Source: Sarcophilus harrisii (taxonomy: Eukaryota; Chordata; Mammalia; Dasyuromorphia; Dasyuridae). Taken from it: DNA of 64,000 bases. Below the pieces are notes generated by a model that saw nothing but the letters and a program-made list of their open reading frames with translations, had not been told where the DNA came from and searched no databases. The DNA lies in the NCBI RefSeq assembly GCF_902635505.1, contig NC_045426.1:672733087-672797086 (forward strand), read 5' to 3'. The position numbers were made by a program, and so were the translations under genes. Positions 55,901 through 64,000 of this stretch are shown in pieces. Within the stretch, counting starts at the first letter, position 1; each line of letters starts with the position of its first letter.

Positions 55901-58900
55901 TGTGGCTTTCACTGAGGAAGCTCCCAAATATTTGGGAGTTTAATGAAATTAAAACAGTGTCATCTGCAACAAGAACATCTGGAGATTCTAATCAAATATA
56001 ATGAACCACTTTTCCAAATGAACTCTGTGCTGGCTGTTGATAATGATTTCAAACACATTGGTGATTATGTTGCCTTATTTCATCCATCATTTGACATTAA
56101 TCATCAGAAGTTTGAACAAAGTTCTAAAACCTGTTACATCTTTCAAGGAAGCTTGAATTAATTTGACACATGCACGGGAGCTACATTGTTGGAAGTGGAA
56201 CCTTTGAGGTAACATTTTGTTGTACCAAATCAAACACTAAATTTTTTCAATTGTCAATTCTTGGTCATTTTCACTGTGTGTGTATGTGGGCACATTTGCT
56301 CAGTGATCACTTAAGTCAGCTATAAAGATGAAGCCTAGAAAATGTCATTGGTGGAAATCAAACTGCTCCCTTCTCAACTCTTCAAGAATTCTCTCAATGC
56401 TTTTGTAGATTTTTCTCCTATAGTTTTGTAGAACTGGTAACACAGGTGGAGTTAGCCACTATTTTCTCAGATGCCTTTTTTTGAGATAATATCCAATATT
56501 CTTTCCAATATTCTTATATCTATCCTTTTAGATAACTTGGGGATCAGGCTCTCAACACCTTCCAAACTGTGTTACCTTCTTCAGATACTCTTTGTATACA
56601 ACACCAGTCTAGCTGTTCTCTCTCTTTCTGCCTTTTGTTTCTGGTGTCATTTCTGTTTCCTCATGTAGTAATTCAAGTAATTTAGGCACTGAAATATCAG
56701 TAAGTCAAATATAGCTTTACTACCATTAAAAAAGACTTAATAATAAAAATCTTAACAGATTTCTCCCCAATTTTCCCCATTCATTTTCTTCTTTTAAATT
56801 TCATTTAAATGTTTTCAGTATGATTGATTTCATTCAACTTTTTACCAAGCTTTCTGAAAACATGCCTTTCTTTTCACTGCATCTTCTTGTTTTGTGAAAC
56901 AATATTACTCACAATTATTTCATCATCTTCCTCTGTATGAATTTATGAATGAGGTTAGATTTTTAAGTAGCCACTTCTCTGAGGCATAACCTTTCTTTGT
57001 TTGGCAAAAATATTAAGGTTTGCTGGCGGAAGAAACTTCTGGGAGGGAATTTGAGGGAACCTTTTGCTCCCCTTATTACTGTAGTAACTGATTTATATCA
57101 GTTAAACTTCTAAAGGAAATAGTGACAGCCAGTGTTGATGTCTGTTCTTTAATTTACTTTTCATTTTTCCATATCAATAGCCTATTTAGCAAAGTCAGAT
57201 TAGACTTGACTCAATTATGTAATTTCTTCGGGTTTTTTTTTTTTCTTTCTTCTAACATGATGCTGATTTTGACCTGCTCTCTAATAAATTAATGGTCTGG
57301 CTGTACACACAGCTGACATGGGAATGGCTCCCACTTGTTTTTTTCTATCTGTTAAAATATAAACAATTCCATTTTTTGTGATGTTATCTGACACTTAGCA
57401 TGTTCAGTATTTCCTGGCTCTCTTCTCAAAGAATATATTTGTGACATACTTTTATATGACTTCTGAATTATAATCCTTTGGCTGCTTTCATTTCTCATTT
57501 TCAAATATGCTTTCCAACACTTTTTCCCCCTATCTTCTCCATGCTCACTTTAACACTAAAATTATAAAGTATTAAAATACATGAAAATTAATTGAAAGGA
57601 AGCTCTTTTTTCTATTTCATCAATATCTTTACTATACATAAACTATAATTATTTTAATATCCTTTTGCAAATGTATATCTTGAATATAACATAGGGGATC
57701 AAATATCTCATGAAACGATGTTTCTTGTTAGTTTCATATGCATAGTAACTAACCTTTTTATTTGCCTATGGAGAGCCTATGAGCAGTCCTAACTGCCACT
57801 TTCTTTGTCTTTTGGATTCATTTTTTGCAAAAAAGTTAAAATTGAATTGATTCACTTAACCACTTAACTGTTAACTGTTAATATTATATGATACTATTAT
57901 TTGGCATCTTCTCTCCTTTATACCACTTTGTCACGAAAATAGAAGGAGGCCACTTGGAACTGAGGGACATTTTAAATTTTTTCTTTGTTTCATGGATTGT
58001 CATGGCAAAAGGATTCATTACTGAGTGGCTAATCTGATGATAATAAGCCTCTCTGAACTTAGCCAGGTTGGCCCTTAGAAATTAGACAGTTGGTATTGAA
58101 TGGCTTTCCAGAATGAGTAGAACTTTTCAGGCTGACACAGTCTTTGAATTAATGAATGAAAAATCATTTTTAAAAGTACTTTATCTGTCCAAAGCACTGT
58201 ACTAATAAAGGAGATAATAAACAGAAAAGCTCATCTTCATTTATATTCTAATGGGGAAAAAAGAAATATAGAAAGTTCCAGCTACAAGTCAAATGGAAAG
58301 GACCCATGGTTCTTAGGGTGATGAGAAAGCAGATAAAATCATCTAATTTTGATGTAGAACCATTTGACAATGCCAAGAACTTTGGGGGTGAAACCTTCTG
58401 GTATGCAGAGGTTGTGAGTATTGAGGGGAGAGCAGGGACAGTGAATCTGTTTCCCAGATGATGACTGAGGGGGCTAAGGTGGGAAGAAGCAGAATCAGTG
58501 GTCTGGGGTCTCTTGTCTTTGGTTACTGTTTTCTTTTCTCAGGGATGGCTGTAGAGCTGGCCTATTCCTAAGGCTCTTGGGTTCAGGGTCCTGGGCTCTC
58601 TTCACTGGAGTCTGAGGTTCAACATGCTTGGAACATGCTGCCCCTTCTCTTCCCAGGGTGCTTCCTTGGGGCAGTTGTCAATAGCTGATGAGGATGGCTG
58701 GCCTCTGCTCCACAGAAATCACTTCCCCAGTAACCTTGGTAACATAGGGTTACCTCCATGTTGCTATAGGATTTGGGGGGGTTAAGAAGATAATTCTTGT
58801 GTGTGCTGTTCAGCTCACTATGAAAAAAATCTCCGTCATATAGCCCCTTGGATGCAAAAGGGTTTCCAAGAGTTCATTTGGGGATGATCATACTTTGCCT

Positions 58901-61900
58901 CATGTAGACTCAGGAAGGTTTCCTTGAGTTCGGGGGGAGGGAGAGAAAATCTAGTCAATTGTTGGCCATTTGTATGTGTGTGGGATGATAGCTTAGACTA
59001 GAGTTCCATGGCCTGTTAGCCCAGGTACAGGTTCCTTGCTAATAAGCTTATTGATAGCTAGCTAGCAAAGGCCAGAATTTATATCATGCTTCACAAATAT
59101 TGTCATCTGCTCTTTTACTACAGCTTTAGGAGGTAGGCGCTACAACAATGCCCATTTTATAGGTGAGGAAGCTGAAGCAGACAGAGGTTAAAGGACTTGT
59201 CAGAGATCACACAGCCAGGAAGGGTCTGAGATGGGACTTGAACTGAGGTTTTCCTGATGCTAGGCTCAACACTATCCACTGAGTCACACAACCTGGGATG
59301 CTCATATGGAATGACCCCTGAAGAGCATCCAGGCGCACCTGTTCTCCATTGGAACTTGCTGTAGGGTCAGAGCACAGCTCTCAGGGGTGTCCAGGGGTGT
59401 TCAGGTGACTCTAAGACAAGTGTCCTCAGCTAAGTCAGTGTCTGTCCCCACTCTCCTCCCAGCTGCTCCAGCCCCCAATTCCTTTCACAAGGCTCAGGCC
59501 AAGCCTCTCATCTCAGAGAAGCAGAAATGGAGCCTGAGGGTAGAGGAGTGACTTGCCCAATCAACACAAGCATTTTGCTTTGTGAGGTTTGAAAAGGACT
59601 CTCTTAGAACAATTCCGTGAGGGGTGGAGTCAGCTCTTGTGAGCCTTATTTGACTAATGAGCAAACTGAGGCTGACAGAGGTACAGAGACTTGTTCGGTC
59701 CCATAGATAATAAGAGGCTGCAGATTTATGATGCTTTGCAGTTTGCAGGTGCTTGTATGTATGAGGATGCCGTCATCATCCCCATTCTGTGGATGAGGAA
59801 ATTGAGGATGAGTTTGCCTGGTGCCCAGGATTACACAGCTAGTGAATATCTGAGTTAGGATTTGAATCTGGTCTTTGCTGACACCTACATCTCATTTTTG
59901 CATGCTTAGTTTCCACGTTATCCTAGACTTCATTAAGTCTAGGAACTCCTTAAAAGAAGGGATCGTCTTATGCCCATTTTGTCCCTTTGGAGTTCCCAGC
60001 CCTTAGCTCAATGCTTGGCCCACAGTTGGTACTTAATCAACGCTGTTGTCTGCCTGCCTGACCAAGCCCCTGCCTCCATGCACCTAGTAACTGGCAGATT
60101 GGGGATTTGAGCCCAAGCTATCTGACACCAAATTCAATATTTTTTCTCCTAGACTAGGATTCCTAACTCTGTGGTACTTCTGGATGACTTGTCTCAGGGT
60201 TTTCTTCCTGGATCTCTCTTCTTTTGGTGTATTAGGCTCAGACAGTCTAAATCTGTCACCCGTTCATGTTTGCAGAGCACAAACACCTTCGGGAGGCCAG
60301 CTTGCTAGGCTAAGTACCAGCATCCTCTTTGGCCCCTTTTCCTCCCTGCCCGGTATGGCACTCAGGACTTACCTGCTGCTCCTGGAGCTGCCGGATGGTG
60401 CTCTGAGCCTTTTGGAGGTTCTCAGTGGCTGAGCTGCACTGCTGCTTCACCACAGCTAACTCCCTTTTGATGACATAGTTCTCCTCGGCCTCTTGGGCTC
60501 TGGTGACCTGCCCCTAAAGGAGAAGGGACGACCAGTTATAGGGGGATTCTTCATGCTTCTGCCTCCCAGGCTCCCCCCTCCCAACTCTTGGTCCCCACCC
60601 CATGCCACACAAAGATGGAGTCTGGGTTCCAAGGGGACACGTGAGACAAAAGGCGTGCTGGACATGGCAGAGTGGTTAGGCTTCATGGTCAGGTGCTGGA
60701 AGATGGTGAAGGAAAAAAAAAAGAGAAGGAGAAAAGGTAGTGATTAAAAGCTTTGTGAGAAAGGAAAAAGTAAAGCATCAAACTGTCAGGAGTAGGAAAG
60801 AAGATGAGCCAAGTTTGCCAGGAACCCAGGATCCCGATAGCCTAACCTGACACTAAGGGTACTTCTATTGTTCCTTCAGATTCAAGGTCCTCTCAGGGAC
60901 CTCAATGTACCCAGGGTTAAAAAATAAAGCAGCGTTTGGTAGCCTAATTGCTCTACTGACAGATGCTCCAAAGGACAGCAGACCTGTCCTGTTCCTGTTT
61001 AACTCTGTAACAGGAAGAATGCTGTTTTCCTGGGTCTTTGGGAGAATACAGGGAACTAAAGACTCAGTAAAGCAGCAGCAAAGCACTGCTGGTTTGTGGC
61101 AAGGCTTCTTATAGGGGTGCTACAAGAATCACATGAAATAATGCATGGGAAAGCACTTAAGCCACAGAGTATCAAAGTTGGAAGGGACTTAAAGATAGTT
61201 TAGTTCACCTTTCTCATTTTATAGATGATAAAACATAGATGGCATAGAGACTGGGTGACTAGGTTCATAAGGGTTAACCAGAGTAGATGTTTTCCAGGTT
61301 CACACAGCAGACCACGATTTTTCTTTTCTTTTTTTTAAAAGGCCACAACAAGTCATTATAAAGACTAGTGGGGTATGGAGAGGTTGTAGTCTGCATCAAT
61401 ATGAGGCTGAAACCACAGTTTTAGAAGTAGTAAGGAGGCAATGAAGTGTTTGCTAAATCCATCAAGACAACTAAGGCCTCAAGACATCTCAGGGACATAA
61501 ACCAAGAGCTCAGTGACTTGCCCAAAATCACAAAGCAATTCAGTGAGCTGAGACTGGCACTGAGGTCTGAAGCAAGATCCAAAGCTCTTTCTACTATCCT
61601 AAATTGCCTTGATAATTCAATTTCACAGACATTTATTATGCATCTAAGTGCAAAGATTCTAAAGGGGTCACAAAATGAAGATATACTCCTAGTTTTTAAG
61701 GAAATTAAAATCTAGCAACAAATGAAGATACAGAGAAACTGGTCTAGAACTTTGGCTTCCAGGATTCTAGAATGCATAGAAATTATGTCAGATATGAGGT
61801 CAGTCACTTTCCTGCCCCAGTCTGGATCATCATTTCTTCCCTTATGTCTTGTATGGCAAATAAATGAATGTTTTAAGGGTTTAGAAATAGGAATGGGGGC

Positions 61901-62340
61901 AGCAGGTGAAGAAGCAGCTAGCAAGCCAAATCCATATATTTTATTGAATCCCTAGCTCTTGGGCAATTTACCTTATATGATAAAATTTATCCAAGATAAC
62001 CTATTGAAGGAAACAAAAACATACTTCAAGAATGTTTTCTTGAAGACATTTTTTAATTGGATGGATGGGAAATTAAACTAGATAATTTCCAAAGGTCTGT
62101 TTTAAAGATTCCACTATTCTATAAGTCTATTATATGACCACAATGCTGCCATCCCCATAAAAAACAAAAACAAATGTGGACTTTTCCCACCCAAGCTCAA
62201 TGTAGAACGTTTCTGGAAAAGATGGTTCAGTGAAACAGGTAGGTGAGTTAGATTAGAAGCCAAGCATTGGCATAAGATGCATTTCATATTTGTGTTGGGA
62301 GGACAAAGAGAAGATTGAAAAAACAGCGTGGTGGTTCAGG

Positions 62341-62387
<47 letters not shown>

Positions 62388-62827
62388 AGACATACACTCT
62401 TATCCTTCAGAGAAATCTTCTTTCTCTATCTCTCTCCTCCTTCCTATCCCATACACACTGCAATAAGGGAAAACCATCCTCTCTCCCTAGATACACATAC
62501 TCACAATCACTACAGGAAAACTCTGAAAAATGCATCATCATGCATCCAATAATTCCACAAATGGCTACTTGTTTAGAGGTAGAGAGAAACTTATTACATG
62601 CACTGTGTGAAACCCACTTCTTCCCCCTATCCTTTATACAGGAACATTCCCCACCTCTTCCCCAAAGAGCAGCCCACATACACACAAGTTCAAGAAACAA
62701 CTGCAACCACTGGAGAGGTAGGCATTGGCAGAAAAAGCATGGAGTGCAGATGGAAATCAGAGATGGGGAGGAAGAAAAAAAAAAAGTACTGTACCTGGAT
62801 TAACCTATCAGCCAGAGCAGCACTCTC
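39084..62827 (-). CDS. EVI5L: EVI5L, C-terminal coiled-coil half (partial gene)
   Basis: Nine coding exons, all in phase 0: 62795-62827, 60373-60513, 47774-47902, 43190-43330, 41720-41875, 41333-41479, 41056-41151, 40849-40944 and 39084-39362. Together they give 405 residues. The sequence runs GQVTRAQEAEENYVIKREL, then NPRLTEEFVAHLETELEQS, SLPDENNVARLQEELKGLK, RGGRWKESPRKLALSDLQDE and SKEEVMAVRLREADSM, ending in an acidic tail (RHLDEDSLPSSDEELLGVG). This matches human EVI5L closely. All of it is coiled coil except the last 92 residues. The TBC domain lies beyond the right edge. EVI5L is a TBC-type RabGAP, with reported activity on Rab23 and Rab10. No break was seen. Human EVI5L ends similarly, so this is the true C terminus. 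Confidence 0.97.
42240..42600 (+). mobile_element. CR1/L3-type LINE 3' part in EVI5L intron
   Basis: It shows 'catccagaggagggtgctaa', 'gttgaaggaactgagatgct' and 'tgatataaggaaaaactttc', the order of the CR1/L3 reverse transcriptase end. Confidence 0.7.
43340..44180. other. EVI5L intron, no feature seen
   Basis: No exon or clear repeat was recognised. Confidence 0.4.
44190..44705 (+). mobile_element. L2 LINE 3' portion in EVI5L intron
   Basis: It shows 'tcataatctgatcccttcct', 'ctggtctttttatgccctac' and a 3' tail 'taaataagtgcctgttgaca'. It is decayed and 5'-truncated. Confidence 0.75.
44706..46685. other. EVI5L intron; antisense MIR at about 45890-46070
   Basis: No exon was seen. The MIR-like part reads 'aacctctgtgaggaaagtc' style wording followed by a 'gtgagtgtcagcatggtatc' type end. 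The remaining sequence shows nothing clear. Confidence 0.4.
46690..46960 (+). repeat. L2-type LINE 3' end
   Basis: It shows 'gtatatatcttgtttgtaca', then 'gactgggaatttcttgagat', then 'cattgtaggtgtttcataag', which is the L2 tail. Confidence 0.7.
47960..48850 (+). mobile_element. CR1/L3-type LINE, interrupted by an L1-derived insertion
   Basis: The flanks read as one CR1/L3 piece: 'ctgtgctgggttcaattctggg' type wording on the left, then 'gccatatgaagaacggttga' and 'gataaggtttaggaaagggc' on the right. The insertion is at about 48058-48378. Confidence 0.7.
48058..48378 (-). mobile_element. Composite L1-derived insertion with target-site duplication
   Basis: The direct repeat tctgggtatcactttt flanks the insertion, at about 48045-48060 and 48379-48394. 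Inside are a T run, then about 160 bases of probable L1-related sequence, then a second T-rich stretch and an antisense L1 3' UTR ('ctttttattgacaaaacata'). Two tails in one duplication suggest a compound event. Confidence 0.65.
49600..49765 (+). repeat. MIR SINE
   Basis: It shows 'gggctgtgacctcagtaaaa', 'gagtttcagtctcatctgta' and 'aaataagatgttggactaaa', the MIR core and 3' part. Confidence 0.7.
49890..50300 (+). mobile_element. L2 LINE 3' portion
   Basis: It shows 'cttgtctagccttatttcat', 'cccatgcctagaattctccc' and 'ccttcaaggttcaattcaga', typical of the L2 ORF2 end, with a short CT repeat inside (50224-50242). Confidence 0.75.
51000..51245 (+). repeat. CORE-SINE (MIR/MAR1-like)
   Basis: It shows 'gggtctggagtcataaagat', 'gagacccaggggcaagtcat', 'cactgcctcaatttccttaa' and 'aagtgctatataaatgctgg', in full order with a core and L2-like tail. 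Confidence 0.8.
51250..52840. other. EVI5L intron, no feature seen
   Basis: No exon was seen. About 52130-52450 looks like a worn retrotransposon piece that could not be classified. Confidence 0.35.
52852..52909 (+). repeat. (CA)n-(CT)n-(TTTC)n compound microsatellite
   Basis: CA units run to 52870, CT units to about 52896, then TTTC units. Confidence 0.95.
53890..54350 (+). mobile_element. L2 LINE 3' portion
   Basis: It shows 'taaagctcttcacaactctg', 'ctcatttcaaatgttacttt', 'attagaatgcaagctccttg' and an end 'tgcttaataaatgtttgatg'. This is one of the best-kept L2 tails in the window. Confidence 0.8.
54747..54764 (+). repeat. (AATCA)n short tandem repeat
   Basis: Perfect five-base units lie within 'caaatcaaatcaaatcaaat'. 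Confidence 0.8.
55210..55390 (-). repeat. MIR-type SINE, antisense
   Basis: It shows 'ttttagatgaggaaaggaag', 'attacccaaggtcacatagg' and 'gggacttctgacttcaaacc', the MIR reverse complement order. Confidence 0.7.
55560..56700 (-). mobile_element. Worn LINE, possibly RTE-type, antisense
   Basis: An AT-rich stretch with wording like 'cagtgtcatctgcaacaaga' and 'gtttcagggagaagctttg' resembles the reverse complement of a non-LTR ORF. The family is not certain. No long open frame remains. Confidence 0.35.
56701..59085. other. EVI5L intron, AT-rich, no gene seen
   Basis: No exon was recognised on either strand. About 58180-58250 has an ancient SINE/LINE-like phrase ('ccaaagcactgtactaataa'). Confidence 0.4.
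59090..59295 (-). repeat. MIR SINE, antisense
   Basis: It shows 'ttataggtgaggaagctgaa', 'gacttgtcagagatcacaca', 'gccaggaagggtctgagatg' and 'ccactgagtcacaca'. It is a near full-length reverse complement of MIR. Confidence 0.8.
59720..60055. repeat. Antisense MIR (59720-59900) followed by an L2 3' end (59930-60055)
   Basis: The MIR part reads 'gatgaggaaattgaggatga' and 'attacacagctagtgaatat'. The L2 tail reads 'ccagcccttagctcaatgct' and 'cacagttggtacttaatcaa'. Confidence 0.65.
60514..62794. other. EVI5L intron, no further exon seen
   Basis: Both splice borders are clear (acceptor 'ctcctttag' at the 60513 side, donor at 62794). An antisense MIR-like copy lies at about 61160-61260 and an (AC)n tract at 62344-62382. 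Confidence 0.5.
62344..62382 (+). repeat. (AC)n microsatellite
   Basis: About 19 perfect AC units. Confidence 0.95.
62795..62827 (-). CDS. EVI5L: EVI5L 33-bp microexon (ESAALADRLIQ)
   Basis: A 33-base exon encodes ESAALADRLIQ, between a 'tttcggtag' acceptor and a 'gtacagt' donor, both phase 0. Skipping it leaves the frame intact. Human EVI5L isoforms of 805 and 794 residues differ by 11, and EVI5 has the matching ESASLADRLIQ. The donor is followed at once by a T-rich tract on the sense strand, a common mark of regulated short exons. Confidence 0.9.
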
Positions 62828-64000
62828 CTACCGAAACCCACAGGGAGGAGATCCCGAAAAGGGGAAGAGGTAGAGCAGAAGGGATGGGATATGGGGAAGG
62901 GGAGAGAAGAAAAACACGACAATAACCAGCAGTTACTAGCACAGTAGACTAGAGCTACAAGCAAGGTAGAAAGAACAGGCTGAGGGCCAGAGGCCACAGA
63001 CAGGAATCCAGAAGACAGTCAAGGCCAATACTGCTTCAATCCCACAGAAATATACATGGGCTAATGATTGGGGAAGGGGAGAAGTGGTACCTGGAGCATT
63101 TGATGAAGTAGAAATAGTAGGCTATACTACTTTCCGGCCCAATCCCATCCCCTTCTTTTCCAGCATTATCATCTGTTCACAAATCAGTTTAAGAGGTTCT
63201 CTTAAACAGTTGCTATAGTAACAGAGGGAATTTTTTATTCTCTACATCAGTTTTTTTTTTTTTTTACTTTTAAAAAATATATTTGAGAGTTTTACTTTTT
63301 TTTTGTTCTCATGTATATATTTTTTAAAAAATCCTCACATATTACGACATATTTCTGGGCTATGTGACAAAGAAAACAGAATTTTAATGAAGTTGTTTGT
63401 CCCTAGCAAAATGACCAAAGAGGGAAAAGGTTTTCAGTTGTGTCCAGAGTAAGCCTGGGATGCAGGCTAAGAGAGAAAAGAAGATCATAGACCTATGTCT
63501 CCCTTCCACTATAGAGCCTCTCCTCCACCTTCCCTTTTAATGCCATCGAAGCTATGGAATTTGTCCCTCTGCTAGTAGCACCAAAGGGGCAGTAATACAG
63601 TTTAAATAAGCATTTATTCGATTGTCAAAGTTACATTGCTGGGCATATTGTCACCTAGTATGTGGCAATACAATTAAAACTAGCTATATCCCAAATTTAA
63701 TTAAGATAGATGTTTTAGCATCATTCAGGGAAGCATTATTTCTGTGTGTGTGTGTGTGTGTGTTTATCTATGTTTAACTTTCTAGAACTATGTCTCTCTA
63801 TATAGAGATTATGGCATTTACAGTAACAGTTACGGCATAAGCTACCCAAAGAGTTAATTACAATGCCACTCAAGCATCGTGAAATTATATCACAGTCTCA
63901 TTTTATATTCCATTACAAATCATACCATCACTGACACTAAAAGATAGTAGGAACGCTGTCACAAACCAACATGAAGTGCTGCCCACAGGACATGGTTACT
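62828..64000. other. EVI5L intron to the window edge
   Basis: No exon matching the region that should precede the microexon (ending ...RIETLEK in relatives) was found, so it lies outside. A (TG)n run lies at 63742-63763. Runs of T occur at about 63250-63305. Confidence 0.5.

Noticed and set aside
62315-62803. 162-codon plus-strand open frame starting in HTHT repeats
   Set aside because: It begins in the AC microsatellite and runs antisense through an EVI5L intron. There are no family features.

Overview
The window reads as marsupial nuclear DNA. The intergenic and intronic space is filled with L2/CR1-type LINE ends, CORE-SINE/MIR copies, tRNA-derived SINEs of marsupial type and 5'-truncated L1 copies. 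No primate or rodent SINE was seen. Four spliced protein-coding genes can be read exon by exon. Three of them, LRRC8E (minus), PRR36 (plus) and EVI5L (minus), lie together in the same order and relative orientation on human 19p13.2 (recalled from memory).

Layout: 1-4535 is LINE/SINE-rich flank containing two L1 insertions with target-site duplications. 4536-7382 holds the two coding exons of LRRC8E; its probable 5' intron runs to a CpG-rich promoter near 12.9-13.15 kb. 13.3-24.5 kb is repeat-rich intergenic DNA (L1, L2, SINEs) with one clear L1-into-L2 nesting. 24.6-31.2 kb is PRR36: a CpG-rich promoter region, five coding exons, a giant proline-rich exon built on a 36-bp coding repeat, and a poly(A) signal. 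31.34-33.09 kb is a compact, apparently intact five-exon gene on the minus strand. It encodes a SNAG domain and three GFI1-type C2H2 zinc fingers. 33.1-39.08 kb is flank and probable EVI5L 3' UTR. 39.08-62.83 kb holds the last nine coding exons of EVI5L, including an 11-residue microexon; the TBC (RabGAP) part of the gene lies beyond the right edge.

The most interesting object is the GFI1-like gene. All ten exon edges join in phase with GT-AG introns and give a 234-residue protein that starts MPRSFLV. Its three fingers match GFI1 fingers 3-5, the ones needed for DNA binding, with nearly unchanged recognition helices. Fingers 1, 2 and 6 are missing. Its position directly downstream of EVI5L, in the same orientation, mirrors EVI5-GFI1 on human 1p22. 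That makes it a strong candidate for a third GFI1 ohnologue, kept here and, as far as I recall, not known from the human locus.
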